The translations under genes were made by a program, and so were the position numbers. The notes under the pieces are model-generated. The model saw only the letters and a program-made list of their open reading frames with translations. It did not search any database and was not told the DNA's origin. A DNA stretch of 64,000 nt from DATJLY01 sp035604615 (GTDB taxonomy: Bacteria > Pseudomonadota > Alphaproteobacteria > ATCC43930 > CGMCC-115725), in contig DATNID010000026.1 in the NCBI GenBank assembly GCA_035604615.1, positions 124,001 through 188,000 on the forward strand, given 5' to 3'. Shown here piece after piece: positions 23,645-32,280 of this stretch; position 1 is the stretch's first letter, and every line of letters starts with the position of its first letter.

Positions 23645-25155
23645 TCGATCGCCTCGAGCAGCGCCTTGTCGAGGCCGTAATACTCGGCCCGCGGCGTGAA
23701 ATTGGGCCTGAGCCCGCTCGACGAGAAGCTGCCCTTGAGGCGCCCGTCGGGAAGCTCGCCCTCGAATTGGTAGGTGAACAGGTCCTGCGTGGTGATGACC
23801 TCGCCCTCCATGCCGACGATCTCGGTGATGGCGGTGACGCGGCGGATGCCGTCGCGCATGCGGCTCACTTGCACGATCATGTGGACCGCAGCGGCGATCT
23901 GCATGCGCACGGCGCGCGCCGGCAGCGCGAAACCCGCCATCGACACCATGTTCTCGAGCCGGGTCAGCGCCTCGCGCGGACGGTTGGCGTGAATGGTGCA
24001 GAGCGAGCCGTCGTGGCCCGTGTTCATCGCCTGCAGCATGTCGAGCGCCTCGGCCGAGCGAATTTCGCCGAGGATGATGCGATCGGGCCGCATGCGCAGG
24101 GTGTTCTTCACCAGCTCGCGCATGGTGATCTCGCCCTTGCCTTCGAGGTTGGGGGGCCGCGTCTCGAGCCGGACGACATGAGGCTGCTGGAGCTGCAGCT
24201 CGGCCGCGTCCTCGATCGTGACGATGCGCTCGGTTGTGTCGATCATCTGCGACATGGCGTTGAGAAGCGTCGTCTTGCCCGAGCCGGTGCCGCCGGAAAT
24301 GAGGATATTGAGGCGCGAGCGCGCGGCGATCTTGAGCACGGTCGCCATCGCCGGCGAGACGTTCTGCTGCTTCGCCATCAGGTCGAGCGTGATGCCCTTC
24401 TTGGCGAACTTGCGGATCGAGATCGAGGTGCCGTCGATCGCCAAGGGCGGGGCGATGATGTTGACGCGGCTGCCGTCGATGAGGCGCGCGTCCACGAGCG
24501 GCGTCGATTCGTCGATGCGGCGGCCCACCATCGTCACGATGCGGGTCGCGATGCTCATGACGTGGGTGTTGTCGCGGAAGATGACGTCGGTGAGCTCGAG
24601 CTTGCCTTTGCGCTCGACGAAGACCTGCTTCGGCCCGTTCACCATGATGTCCGTGACGCTGTCGTCGACCAGAAGCTGCTCGAGCGGCCCCAGCCCCAGC
24701 ATGTCGTCGAGCAGCACGGTGACGAGGTGGCGCTGCTCGGTCTGGTTGAGCTGGATCTTCTGCTCGATCAGGATCTCGCCGATCACGGCGCCGAGCTGGC
24801 GCGCCAGCTCGTCGCGGCTCAGCTTGGCCGCGACCTCGGTGTCGATCCGCTCCATGATCTGCGGATAGATGCGCGGAATGGCGGCTTCGACGCTGGCGCG
24901 GCTCGTGGCCGTGGTTGCGACGCGCAGCGGCGCGGTCTCGGGCTGGAACAGGTCCGGCTTCTCGGGGAACTCAGACTGGGGCGCCGGCTCGAAAGTGTCG
25001 GGCTCGTCCCAGTCGTCCTGCGTCGGGGGCGGGTCCTCGCGCGCCGGCGCGCGAGCTTGCACCGGCTCCGGCATGCGGTCGCGGTCGACGCGGCGCTGCT
25101 GCAACGCGTTGACGCGCGCGCTGAGGCCGTTACCGCCGTCTCTTGAACTGAACAT
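23641..25155 (-). CDS. cpaF: Tad pilus assembly ATPase CpaF/TadA
   Basis: A 504-residue secretion ATPase that powers pilus extension and, in Caulobacter, retraction. Residues 1-80 are a polar, Pro-rich N-terminal segment with no conserved motif. The core has Walker A GGTGSGKTT (about residues 288-296), the Asp box TIEDAAELQL, a Walker B-like RPDRIILGEIRSAEAL and the His box GHDGSLCTIHANRPREAL. No membrane segment. The start is 6 bases downstream of the cpaE stop, so it belongs to the same operon. Confidence 0.96.
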   Translation of the reverse strand: MFSSRDGGNGLSARVNALQQRRVDRDRMPEPVQARAPAREDPPPTQDDWDEPDTFEPAPQSEFPEKPDLFQPETAPLRVATTATSRASVEAAIPRIYPQIMERIDTEVAAKLSRDELARQLGAVIGEILIEQKIQLNQTEQRHLVTVLLDDMLGLGPLEQLLVDDSVTDIMVNGPKQVFVERKGKLELTDVIFRDNTHVMSIATRIVTMVGRRIDESTPLVDARLIDGSRVNIIAPPLAIDGTSISIRKFAKKGITLDLMAKQQNVSPAMATVLKIAARSRLNILISGGTGSGKTTLLNAMSQMIDTTERIVTIEDAAELQLQQPHVVRLETRPPNLEGKGEITMRELVKNTLRMRPDRIILGEIRSAEALDMLQAMNTGHDGSLCTIHANRPREALTRLENMVSMAGFALPARAVRMQIAAAVHMIVQVSRMRDGIRRVTAITEIVGMEGEVITTQDLFTYQFEGELPDGRLKGSFSSSGLRPNFTPRAEYYGLDKALLEAIE

Positions 25156-25161
25156 CGCGCG

Positions 25162-26358
25162 TCACCCGAGCCAGCGGCGCCACCCGGTCTTGGGCTTCGC
25201 TTCCTGGCCGGCGATGCGCGCGGCGATGCGGCGGATCTCGATGTTGGCCTTGCTGGTCGGCTCGCCCGCGGGCAGCGGCTTGCCGCTCACCGCCATGGTG
25301 CGCGCCGCCTTGGGATCGAACGGCACGGCGTAATCAAGGCTCCCGCCCATGCCGCGCTCGAATTCGGTGCGGCCGATCTCGCCGCGATGGAGCGCGCCGA
25401 CCTGGTTGCCGACGACGATGATCTCCGATCCGCCCAGTGACTTCACCAGCCCTTTGAGGCGGAACGCGTCGCGCAGCGCCGCGAGCGAGAGATCGGTGAC
25501 GATCATGGTCAGGTCGGCGGCAGCGAGCACGTGGCGCGCGGCGCTGTCGAGGGAGCGCGGCAGGTCGACGACCAGATGCTCGTAGTCCTGCGCCATGGCG
25601 GTGAGGAGCGCGTTCGCGCCGTCGGCCTCGAAGCGCAGCAATTCGTCGAGCGACTCCTCGGCCGCGAGGATCGGCAGACGCTCGTCGCCCTTCACCACCG
25701 CCGAGGCGAGCAGCAGGCTGTCGGTGCGCTCGGGATGTTCGAGCGCCTGGCGCAGGCCGCGTCCGGGCTCGAGATCGAGCGACAGCGCGACATTGCCGAA
25801 ATGAAGATCGAGGTCGATGAGCGCCGTCGGCAGGCTGTGCTCCTTGCTCAGGAGCCAGGCGAGGCTGACGGCCAGGGTCGAGGCGCCGACCCCGCCGCGC
25901 GCGCCGATGACGGCATGGATGCGCGCCCGGCCTTTTGCGTCCGAGGCTTCCGCCTCTGTGCGCACCGCGCGGCGCAGCGCGTCACACAGGATTTCGCTGG
26001 AGACGGGCTTCAGCAGATAGTCGGCGATGCCGCGCGCGGCGAGACGGCGGAACAGCGTCACGTCGTTGAGCGTGCCGATGGCGAGGACCCGCGTCCCCGG
26101 CCCGCAGCGTTTCACCAAATCGCCCAGCGCCGCGTCGGGCTCGGCTTCGTCGCCGAAATCCACCAGCAGCACCTGGGGCGCCTTCGCCGCGTCGATTGCG
26201 CGCGCCGCCTTGGCGAGTCCGCCCGCGCGCACCGCGACATCGGTCCAGCCGAGCTGCGATGCGGCCCGGCTCACCGCTTCCCGCGTCACCTCGTCGACGA
26301 CGAGCGCCAGAAGCTGCGGGGCTGCTTTCTCGGCGACGATCTTGGCCGCTTGCGCCAT
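25162..26358 (-). CDS. cpaE: Pilus assembly ATPase-like localisation protein CpaE
   Basis: A 398-residue cytoplasmic protein. Residues 1-125 form a receiver-like domain (LLALVVDEVT, PQVLLVDFGDE, ADYLLKPVSSEI). The rest is a ParA/MinD-type domain with a modified Walker A GARGGVGASTLAVSLA, in which Ala replaces the usual Lys before Ser/Thr, as common in CpaE; TALIDLDLHFGNVALSLDL and HLVVDLPRSLD are the switch regions. CpaE positions the pilus at the pole in Caulobacter. The start at 26358 was chosen because the upstream sequence belongs to the end of cpaD. The gene is 16 bases from the cpaD stop. Confidence 0.92.
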   Translation of the reverse strand: MAQAAKIVAEKAAPQLLALVVDEVTREAVSRAASQLGWTDVAVRAGGLAKAARAIDAAKAPQVLLVDFGDEAEPDAALGDLVKRCGPGTRVLAIGTLNDVTLFRRLAARGIADYLLKPVSSEILCDALRRAVRTEAEASDAKGRARIHAVIGARGGVGASTLAVSLAWLLSKEHSLPTALIDLDLHFGNVALSLDLEPGRGLRQALEHPERTDSLLLASAVVKGDERLPILAAEESLDELLRFEADGANALLTAMAQDYEHLVVDLPRSLDSAARHVLAAADLTMIVTDLSLAALRDAFRLKGLVKSLGGSEIIVVGNQVGALHRGEIGRTEFERGMGGSLDYAVPFDPKAARTMAVSGKPLPAGEPTSKANIEIRRIAARIAGQEAKPKTGWRRWLG

Positions 26359-26374
26359 GGCTCGATCTTTCCCC

Positions 26375-27127
26375 TTATTGAGTGGGCGCGCCGCCGGTGG
26401 TGGCGCCGCCGCCGCCGGAGGTGGTGCTGGCGCTCGAGCCCGACATCGTCGAGGACGAGGAGGACGACGAGCCGCCGCCCGGCGCGGCCGCCGCGCCCGA
26501 TCCGCTGCCGGTGGAGAAAGGCTTGACCTGATCGGCGCGATAGCGCGCGATGGCGTTGAGCGACGGGTCACCGTCCGCAGGTCCCATCTCGCGGCCCGCC
26601 ATGAGGTCGCGCGGATTGGCGATCATGAGCGAGAGATTGGACATCGTCGCACAGCCGAAATTGCCGGTCGGGACATTGTCGTGCCCGGTCTCGGGCGAGG
26701 CCGACCAGTTGGGGCAGGCGGGCTGCATGACGACGTAGCGGTCGACCAACACCAGGATGTGATTGGGTGGGACGCCCTGGGGCGGCGTCGCGACCGTGGC
26801 GACGCCGACCGCGCGCCGCGCCAGCAGGTCGGCGATCTTTCCGATGCGCGAAGCGGCCAGCGGATCGCCGCTCGGCGTGGCGACATAGACGCGGTCGTTG
26901 GGCCGCAATCCGGCCTGGTCGAGGAACGTCTGCAGCCGCATCGCCTCGCTCACCGGCAGTTCGGATGCGCCGGGAGCGAAGGCGGCGGAATATTGCACCC
27001 GCACGTGATCGACATGGAGCGGCTGGACCTGGTTGCCGAGGGCGCCATCGAGGTCGGCGTTGCCCTGGGACGCGCAGGCGGCCAGCGTCAGAGCGGCGAA
27101 GAGCGGGGCGAGCGTTCGCGTTGCCAT
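26375..27127 (-). CDS. cpaD: Pilus assembly lipoprotein CpaD
   Basis: A 250-residue outer-membrane lipoprotein: the signal peptide ends in the lipobox LAACAS (Cys at about residue 18). The central part, DHVRVQYSAAFAPGASELPVSEA then RRAVGVATVATPPQG, and the conserved PACPNWSASPETGHDNVPTGNFGCATMSNLSLM region define the CpaD family. The last 45 residues are low complexity (Ser/Gly runs) and probably disordered. Family members help assemble or stabilise the CpaC secretin. It lies 8 bases downstream of cpaC. Confidence 0.93.
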   Translation of the reverse strand: MATRTLAPLFAALTLAACASQGNADLDGALGNQVQPLHVDHVRVQYSAAFAPGASELPVSEAMRLQTFLDQAGLRPNDRVYVATPSGDPLAASRIGKIADLLARRAVGVATVATPPQGVPPNHILVLVDRYVVMQPACPNWSASPETGHDNVPTGNFGCATMSNLSLMIANPRDLMAGREMGPADGDPSLNAIARYRADQVKPFSTGSGSGAAAAPGGGSSSSSSSTMSGSSASTTSGGGGATTGGAPTQ

Positions 27128-27135
27128 TCCTGTCC

Positions 27136-28677
27136 TCACTGCAGATCGAAGCCGACGGGACCGATCAGGTTGGTGCCGCCGGCATTGGGTTGCCCCGTGC
27201 CGGCCGGGCGCTGCGTGTATTCGTTGGCGTGGAGCACGAGCTGGCCGTCGGTCGAGGGGATGTAGCCGTCGGTCGGCGCGAGCGCGGCGCTGGCGGTGGC
27301 GATCGGATGGACGAGATACGGCGTCACGATGATGACCAGCTCGGTCTCGTTGCGCTGGAACGCCTCGGAGCGGAACAGCTGGCCGAGCACCGGAACGTCG
27401 CCGAGCCACGGGAACTTGTTGATGTTCTGCGTGACGTTGTTCTGCAGCAGGCCGGCGATGGCGAACGCCTGGCCCGTCGCAAGCTCGACCGTGGTCTCGG
27501 CGCGCCGCGTCGTTAGCGAGGGCACGCTGATGCTGTCGATGACGATGGAGCCGGTCGACGACAGCTCGCTCACTTCCGGCATCACGTGCAGGCTGATGCG
27601 GTCGTCGCTGGCGATCGTGCCCACGAAATTGAGGCTGACGCCGAATTTCTTCCACTCGATGCCGACCAGGCCGGTGCCGGCCGGAACCGGGACCGGGAAC
27701 TCGCCGCCGGCAAGGAAGTTGGCGGGCTCGCCCGAAACCGCGGTGAGGTTGGGTTCCGCGAGCACCGTGACGAGGCCGTGATTGTCGAGCGCGTCGATCA
27801 GCGAATTGATGTTCAAGTTGCCCGCGCGGCCGCCGCCGAACACATTGTTCAACGTGCCCTGGCCGGTCGAGCTCGGCTGCAGCGTGTTGAAGCTGCCGGC
27901 GAAATTGGTGGCGCCGATGGTGCCCACCCCGGTCGTCGAGCTGCCCGATGTCGTCGGCTGCGCGAAGCTACGAGCCGCGCCGTTGGCGCCCGGCTGCAGG
28001 TTGGTGATGACCGAGGCCGCCGACAGCACCGCCGATCCGGTCGCGATGCCGAACACGAAGCTGCCGTTGTTGAACACGTTCTCCCAGTTGATGCCGAACT
28101 GCTTGACGATGTCGCGCGACACCTCGGCGACGCGGACGCGCAGGTTGATCTGGTTGGGCGCGTCCACCTTCATCTTGTTGACGAGCTGCTTCGGGTCCTT
28201 GACGAAGCGGCCGGCGATGCGGCGCACGTCGTCGCCGTCGCCGGTCGAATAGACCGTCCCGGTCAGCACCAGGGAATCCGCGACCGCGTTGACCGCGATG
28301 GCGCTGTGCGGCACGAGATCGTGGATCGCCTGCTCGACCCGGCCGGCGTCGAAGCGCACCCGCACCTGGGTGTTGAGTACCACCTCGTCCTGCGCCGATA
28401 CGGCGTAGAGCGTGGTCGTGCCGGACGCCTTGCCGATGACATAGACCAGCATCGGCGACTTGACTTGCACGTCGGCGATCTCGGGATCGGCGATGAAGAC
28501 GCTGTTCACCGGCCGGCCCAGCCGCACGAGTTGGCCCTGGTTGACGGCGATGTCGATGCGCGAGGTGGCGGCAGGGACGAGTTCGGTCGCGCTGGCGGCG
28601 TGTGCCTGGGGCGCGGGCGCGGCGAACGAAGCGAGCGCGACGAGGACGGCGCCGATCAGGGTCGACGGGCGGATCAT
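27136..28677 (-). CDS. cpaC: Tad pilus outer-membrane secretin CpaC/RcpA
   Basis: A 513-residue secretin with a signal peptide (ALVALASFAAPAPQAHA, about residues 11-27). The N-terminal domain (VNQGQLVRLGRPVNSVFIADPEIADVQV and VYVIGKASGTTTLYAV) is the T2SS/pilus secretin N-domain, followed by a BON-like part (AIAVNAVADSLVLTG) and the secretin core with VTVLAEPNLTAVSGEPANFLAGGEFPVP and LATGQAFAIAGLLQNN. The product is the outer-membrane channel for the Flp pilus. A Ser/Thr/Gly-rich insert (about residues 240-280) precedes the core. Its ATG overlaps the cpaB stop by 4 bases. Confidence 0.96.
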   Translation of the reverse strand: MIRPSTLIGAVLVALASFAAPAPQAHAASATELVPAATSRIDIAVNQGQLVRLGRPVNSVFIADPEIADVQVKSPMLVYVIGKASGTTTLYAVSAQDEVVLNTQVRVRFDAGRVEQAIHDLVPHSAIAVNAVADSLVLTGTVYSTGDGDDVRRIAGRFVKDPKQLVNKMKVDAPNQINLRVRVAEVSRDIVKQFGINWENVFNNGSFVFGIATGSAVLSAASVITNLQPGANGAARSFAQPTTSGSSTTGVGTIGATNFAGSFNTLQPSSTGQGTLNNVFGGGRAGNLNINSLIDALDNHGLVTVLAEPNLTAVSGEPANFLAGGEFPVPVPAGTGLVGIEWKKFGVSLNFVGTIASDDRISLHVMPEVSELSSTGSIVIDSISVPSLTTRRAETTVELATGQAFAIAGLLQNNVTQNINKFPWLGDVPVLGQLFRSEAFQRNETELVIIVTPYLVHPIATASAALAPTDGYIPSTDGQLVLHANEYTQRPAGTGQPNAGGTNLIGPVGFDLQ

Positions 28678-29543
28678 GGCGCGCTCCGTGTGAATTCGAA
28701 CTGTTTCACGTCGGCGCCGCGCACGACGGTCACTTTCATGGTCGGTGCCACGGCGGCCTGATCCTTGTCGTGGGCCTCGGGCGGCCCGAGGAGATGGGTC
28801 GCTTCGCTGTCCCAGGTGTGGCTGAAGGGCTGCGGCTGGTCGTTGCCGTCGCCGTGCGGCAGGCTGCGCAGGCTCAGCGAGAGGTTGCCGAGCTCGGTCG
28901 CGACCGCGATCGTCTCGGCCTGCTTCGGCGTCACTTCGAGCGTGGTGGTCTTGGCGACGACGACCTCCTTGTTCTGGTCGTCGGCACGCTGGTCGACCGC
29001 CAGCACGCGCAGGTTGGTGAGCAGCGTCTCGGCGGCGTGGCGCTGCATCTTGCCGTTTTCCTGGGTCATCGCCATGGTCAGCAGCAGGTCGACCCGGTCG
29101 CCGGGGAAGACGAAGCCGGCCAGGCCCGAGCTCACCGTCACCGTCACCGTGACGGCGCGGTCGCCCGGCGTCAGGACGGCGGCCAGGAAGCCGCGGTCGC
29201 CGGGGCGGACGATGCGGCCGTCGGTGATGGGTTCGCCGTCGGCGATGGCGGCGCGCACCACCGAGCCGACCAGATCCTCGACCTTGCCCTTGCCTTCGAC
29301 GACATAGGCGGACGCCACGTCGTCGGACGGCCAGGTCTGCCAGCGCAGGTTTTCCGGCCGCACGAACTGTCCGGCGGCGAGATTGCCCTGCGCCACCAGC
29401 ACGCGCGCCCCTTGCTGGGCGGCGGGCGCCGGCGCGGCGGCAACCGCCTCGCGCGGCGGCGCCATCCAGGCGCGACCGACCAGTACGGTGGCGCCGGAGA
29501 CGCACAATGCGATGAGCACGAAAAGCAGGCGACGGAATGACAT
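28674..29543 (-). CDS. cpaB: Pilus assembly protein CpaB/RcpC
   Basis: A 289-residue periplasmic/inner-membrane protein with one N-terminal helix (LLFVLIALCVSGATVLVGRAWM). An SAF domain follows (VLVAQGNLAAGQFVRPENLRWQ, then DLVGSVVRAAIADGEPIT), and then the RcpC core (VTVTVTVSSGLAGFVFPGDRVDLLLT, LRVLAVDQ, TTLEVTPKQAETIAVATELG). CpaB is needed for Tad pilus assembly, probably by contacting the secretin or the cell wall. It is the first gene after flp, 176 bases away with a terminator-like hairpin between, so its transcription may depend on read-through or on a separate promoter. Confidence 0.93.
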   Translation of the reverse strand: MSFRRLLFVLIALCVSGATVLVGRAWMAPPREAVAAAPAPAAQQGARVLVAQGNLAAGQFVRPENLRWQTWPSDDVASAYVVEGKGKVEDLVGSVVRAAIADGEPITDGRIVRPGDRGFLAAVLTPGDRAVTVTVTVSSGLAGFVFPGDRVDLLLTMAMTQENGKMQRHAAETLLTNLRVLAVDQRADDQNKEVVVAKTTTLEVTPKQAETIAVATELGNLSLSLRSLPHGDGNDQPQPFSHTWDSEATHLLGPPEAHDKDQAAVAPTMKVTVVRGADVKQFEFTRSAP

Positions 29544-29642
29544 GGCGGTCTCTGCAATCAGCGCATTTCAGCGGACGCGTCATGATGCGACGCGGGTGAC
29601 AAGAAACTCTTAAGCGCCGGAACGGCCGTCCGGCTGCCCCTC

Positions 29643-29690
29643 AACAAAAGCGAAAGCCGCCGGCCACGAGCGAGTCGGGCGCGGCGGCCT
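29643..29690 (-). terminator. Terminator-like hairpin after flp
   Basis: On the minus strand the inverted arms GCCGCCG (29682-29688) and CGGCGGC (29656-29662) are separated by 19 bases and followed by a T-rich tail (TTTCGCTTTTG). It would let the abundant pilin mRNA end early and reduce read-through to cpaB. The loop is long, so strength is uncertain. Confidence 0.5.
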
Positions 29691-29719
29691 TCGTTTCGGG
29701 CCGCGAAGGCCAGCGGCGC

Positions 29720-29881
29720 TCAGAGCGCGCTGGCGACGCTGTTGAACGTGCTGGTGAGGTGGGTGCCGACCGAGGTCACGGCGGTGATGATGGCAACGGC
29801 GATGAGCGCCGCGATCAGGCCGTATTCGATGGCGGTCGCGCCGGACTGATCGATGAGAAGCTGGCTCAAGAACTTGCGCAT
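29720..29881 (-). CDS. flp: Flp/PilA-type pilin precursor
   Basis: A 53-residue prepilin. After a short leader (MRKFLSQLLIDQSG) comes the Flp processing and packing region ATAIEYGLIAALIAVAIITA, with the Glu and Tyr five and six positions into the mature hydrophobic segment as in all Flp pilins. Processing would be by a CpaA/TadV peptidase, which is not in the window. The start at 29881 matches family length; the longer frame adds ten residues ahead of it. It heads the pilus locus. Confidence 0.95.
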   Translation of the reverse strand: MRKFLSQLLIDQSGATAIEYGLIAALIAVAIITAVTSVGTHLTSTFNSVASAL

Positions 29882-29927
29882 GGCGAGAAGACTCCCTTGG
29901 TGAGGCCCCAATCCTGCGCAGGAATCC

Positions 29928-29942
29928 CTAAGCGGACCTTAA
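29928..29942 (-). promoter_or_regulatory. Possible CtrA-binding site upstream of flp
   Basis: The minus strand reads TTAA, 7 bases, TTAG, one mismatch from the TTAA-N7-TTAA CtrA consensus, 47 bases upstream of the pilin ATG. In Caulobacter the pilin gene is activated by CtrA from a site around -35, which would fit this position. A match this short can occur by chance. Confidence 0.35.
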
Positions 29943-30345
29943 GAGCTCAAGTAAAACGGTAAGCCATGACAGTGAAAATATTCGGATGCACTTCGTAATT
30001 CCCGAAACTTTTCAATAAAACGCGAGGGAATGGCGGTCCAAAGCATTTTCCTCAAATGCCGCCGCGCGCGCCGACCCCGCAACGCGCCCCGGACACGGCG
30101 GCGCTCTTTTCTCGCGCGGGCGGCGACGCGCGTTTTCTTGATTGCGACCCGGGCCGGTTTTTCAGCATCGTCAAAAAGAACGACGCGGCCACACTGTGAA
30201 AAAATCGACACTGTTGTTGTGAAATCTTGTCAGAACGACGGCGCATCGGTTAAGCTGTGGTCGAAACCTCAGCGGCCGCCATGGCCCGCCAAGGCTAGCC
30301 CCAGGTAAGCGTGTCGTCTCCCCCTCTAAGACCCAGGAGTTCAGT
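29943..30345. other. AT-richer gene-free region between flp and the Lys-rich protein gene
   Basis: About 400 bases with no gene I can support. The part next to flp (29940-30020) is clearly less GC-rich than its surroundings and probably holds the pilin promoter. The part before 30346 probably holds the promoter of the small secreted protein. Short open frames here encode Arg-rich, non-protein-like sequence. Confidence 0.4.
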
Positions 30346-30591
30346 ATGAAGGCGCTCATTTCGGCGTTCGCACTGCTTTCGTTCGTCGCGGCATCGACCG
30401 TCCCCTATGCGGCTCAGGCGCAGACCCAGGCGCCCGCGGGGGACAGCATGAAGTCGGATATGGCCAAGAAGCCCGCGGCGAAGAAGGGCAAGTCCCACAA
30501 GGCCGGAGCCAAGTCCGCGTCGGCCAAGAAGTCGCACCACAAGGCGGCCAAGAAGAAGACGATGTCGCCCGCTTCCGCCCCCAAGGGCTGA
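30346..30591 (+). CDS. Small secreted lysine/alanine-rich protein
   Basis: An 81-residue protein with a clear signal peptide (MKALISAFALLSFVAASTV, cleavage after AQA near residue 25). The mature part is about one third Lys with Ala and Ser (KKPAAKKGKSHKAGAKSA), resembling histone-like tails, and contains no Cys or aromatic residue. The strong ribosome site AGGAG lies 8 bases before the ATG, and a strong terminator follows, so this is a single-gene unit. Similar basic periplasmic proteins of unknown role occur in alphaproteobacteria; binding to anionic envelope polymers is a guess. Confidence 0.7.
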   Translation: MKALISAFALLSFVAASTVPYAAQAQTQAPAGDSMKSDMAKKPAAKKGKSHKAGAKSASAKKSHHKAAKKKTMSPASAPKG

Positions 30592-30622
30592 CCGCCGCAC
30601 CGGTTTCAAGTCTTCCGGTTCA

Positions 30623-30656
30623 AGCCCCCCGAGAGCGCTCTCGGGGGGCTTTTTTC
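30623..30656 (+). terminator. Strong intrinsic terminator
   Basis: A perfect palindrome at 30623-30650 (arms AGCCCCCCGAGAGC and GCTCTCGGGGGGCT) is followed by six further Ts. It ends the transcript of the Lys-rich protein and, in part, the convergent MetE-like gene. Confidence 0.92.
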
Positions 30657-30671
30657 ATGCCCGCAGCGACA

Positions 30672-31859
30672 TCACCGCCATAACTGGGCGGTGGCGAGCT
30701 TCGCGCCCTCGGCGAGGGATTTGAGCTTCGCCCACATGATGGTGCGGTGGACGCGGCCCGCGAGCGGACTCTGCGAGAAGCCGCAATCGGTCCCGGCCAT
30801 GACGTTGTCGCGCCCGACGATGCCGGCGAAGCGCAGGAGCCGCTCCGCCACCAGCTCGGGATGCTCGACGATGTTGGTCGAATGGGTGACGACGCCCGGC
30901 ATGAGATAGGTGCCCGGCGGCAGCTTGACGCTCTTCCACACCTGCCATTCGTGCTCGTGGCGCGGGTTGGCGGCCTCGAAGCTGTAGCCGCCGACCTCGA
31001 CCTTGAGCACGATGTCGACGATGTCCTTCAACGGCACGTCGAACATGTGCGGCCCGTTCCAGCTGCCCCAGCAGATGTGATAGCGGGTCTTCTCCTTCGG
31101 CAGCCCCTTGAGCGCGTGGTTGAGGGCGGCGATCCGCAGCTCTGCCCACTTGCGATACTGCGCCAGGGACATCGGCGGCACCATCTTCTCGAACATGTAG
31201 GGCAGGAAGGCGTCGTCGACCTGGAGCTCGAGCCCGGCATCGATGATCGCCCGGTACTCGACCCCGAGCGCCTCGGCCAGCGCGAAGAGATAGGTTTCCT
31301 CGTCGCGGTAATGCTCGTTCTTGGCGTTGGGCAGCGCGCTCGCCGGCGCCACCACGGGCAGGAAGCCGGTGACGCCCGGCGCCTTGGCGAGCCCGGCCTT
31401 GAGGTTGGCGATGTCGTGCTGCAGCTCGGCCTGGCCGGTATAGCGGATCGGGCCGGTCACCACCGGCCGCCCCACTGCGGCGGCGTTGCGCAGCACGCGG
31501 GCGTCGTATTCGCCGTAGAACTCGGGGAAGGCCTCGCGGTCGCGCCCGCTAATGACCGCGATCATCGGGTCCTTGGCCTCTTCCGGCGTCAGCGCCCGGC
31601 GCTCCAGCCCGGCGAGGCGGCGGTGGACATAGAACGCCCAGTTCACCGACTTGCCGTACTCGCCGTCGCTGACGATGTCGACGCCCGCCTCGGCCTGGAG
31701 CCGCACCGCCTCGACCACCGATTGGGTGAGGCAGGCCTCGAACGCGGCCTTGTCGTAGGGCTCGTCGTTCTGGGCCTTCTGCAGGAACTGCGTGAGGGCC
31801 GGCGGCCGCACCAGGCTGCCGACATGAGAGACCGGGATGCGGTTCGCGATTCTCGTCAT
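30672..31859 (-). CDS. Cobalamin-independent methionine synthase-like protein (MetE C-terminal domain)
   Basis: A 395-residue stand-alone homologue of the catalytic C-terminal half of MetE. Zinc ligands can be picked out: YHICWGSWNGPH gives His and Cys, and GTDCGFSQSPL gives the last Cys, with HEHE near residue 305 as a possible acidic ligand. The N-terminal half of full-length MetE, which helps hold the folate, is absent. Such short forms include core methionine synthases and catabolic alkyl-CoM-type enzymes, so the methyl donor is uncertain. It stands alone between a terminator and a small lipoprotein gene on the same strand 25 bases upstream. Confidence 0.82.
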   Translation of the reverse strand: MTRIANRIPVSHVGSLVRPPALTQFLQKAQNDEPYDKAAFEACLTQSVVEAVRLQAEAGVDIVSDGEYGKSVNWAFYVHRRLAGLERRALTPEEAKDPMIAVISGRDREAFPEFYGEYDARVLRNAAAVGRPVVTGPIRYTGQAELQHDIANLKAGLAKAPGVTGFLPVVAPASALPNAKNEHYRDEETYLFALAEALGVEYRAIIDAGLELQVDDAFLPYMFEKMVPPMSLAQYRKWAELRIAALNHALKGLPKEKTRYHICWGSWNGPHMFDVPLKDIVDIVLKVEVGGYSFEAANPRHEHEWQVWKSVKLPPGTYLMPGVVTHSTNIVEHPELVAERLLRFAGIVGRDNVMAGTDCGFSQSPLAGRVHRTIMWAKLKSLAEGAKLATAQLWR

Positions 31860-31884
31860 CGTATCCTCCTCCTCCTCCTCCTCG

Positions 31885-32133
31885 TCAGCTTGCGCCGCAG
31901 CTGAAATAGACGCGTTCGGGAACCAGCAGCGGGCAGCCGGTCAGATCCATCTCCTGCTTCTGGAAGTGCGGTTCGGCGGTGCCGCACGCCTCCTTGGCGA
32001 GGGTGTGGAGCTGGTCCGGATTGGACGCCATGCGGGTGTAGCACAACGTGTGTTGCGTCTCGCTCGGCTGCGGCCCCTCGAAGGCGCCGCAGCCGGCGAG
32101 GACGACGACGAGCGCCCACGCGACGCGTCTCAT
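31885..32133 (-). CDS. Small conserved lipoprotein
   Basis: An 82-residue protein with a short signal (MRRVAWALVVVLAGCGAF) ending in the lipobox VLAGC, so the Cys at residue 15 should be lipidated. The mature part has four further Cys (TLCYTRM, EACGTAE, TGCPLL, FSCGAS), probably two disulfides in the periplasm. No family name is known to me. It ends 25 bases before the MetE-like gene on the same strand, so they may be co-transcribed. Confidence 0.7.
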   Translation of the reverse strand: MRRVAWALVVVLAGCGAFEGPQPSETQHTLCYTRMASNPDQLHTLAKEACGTAEPHFQKQEMDLTGCPLLVPERVYFSCGAS

Positions 32134-32280
32134 GAGCGCGCCCAGATTCGGTGAAGATCGTCCCTCGCCATGCTGCCCCTCCCCGAGCTTGCGCCTATTT
32201 GAGCAGGACCGGCGGCACGCGTCGACTCCCGCGACCGCGCGGCCCCTCCTATAATGGCGCGGCCAACGGGATGGAACGCG

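Noticed and set aside
30030..30308. A 92-codon plus-strand ORF before the Lys-rich protein gene
   Set aside because: No ribosome site, Arg-rich random composition, and the region is a promoter-like AT-richer stretch.
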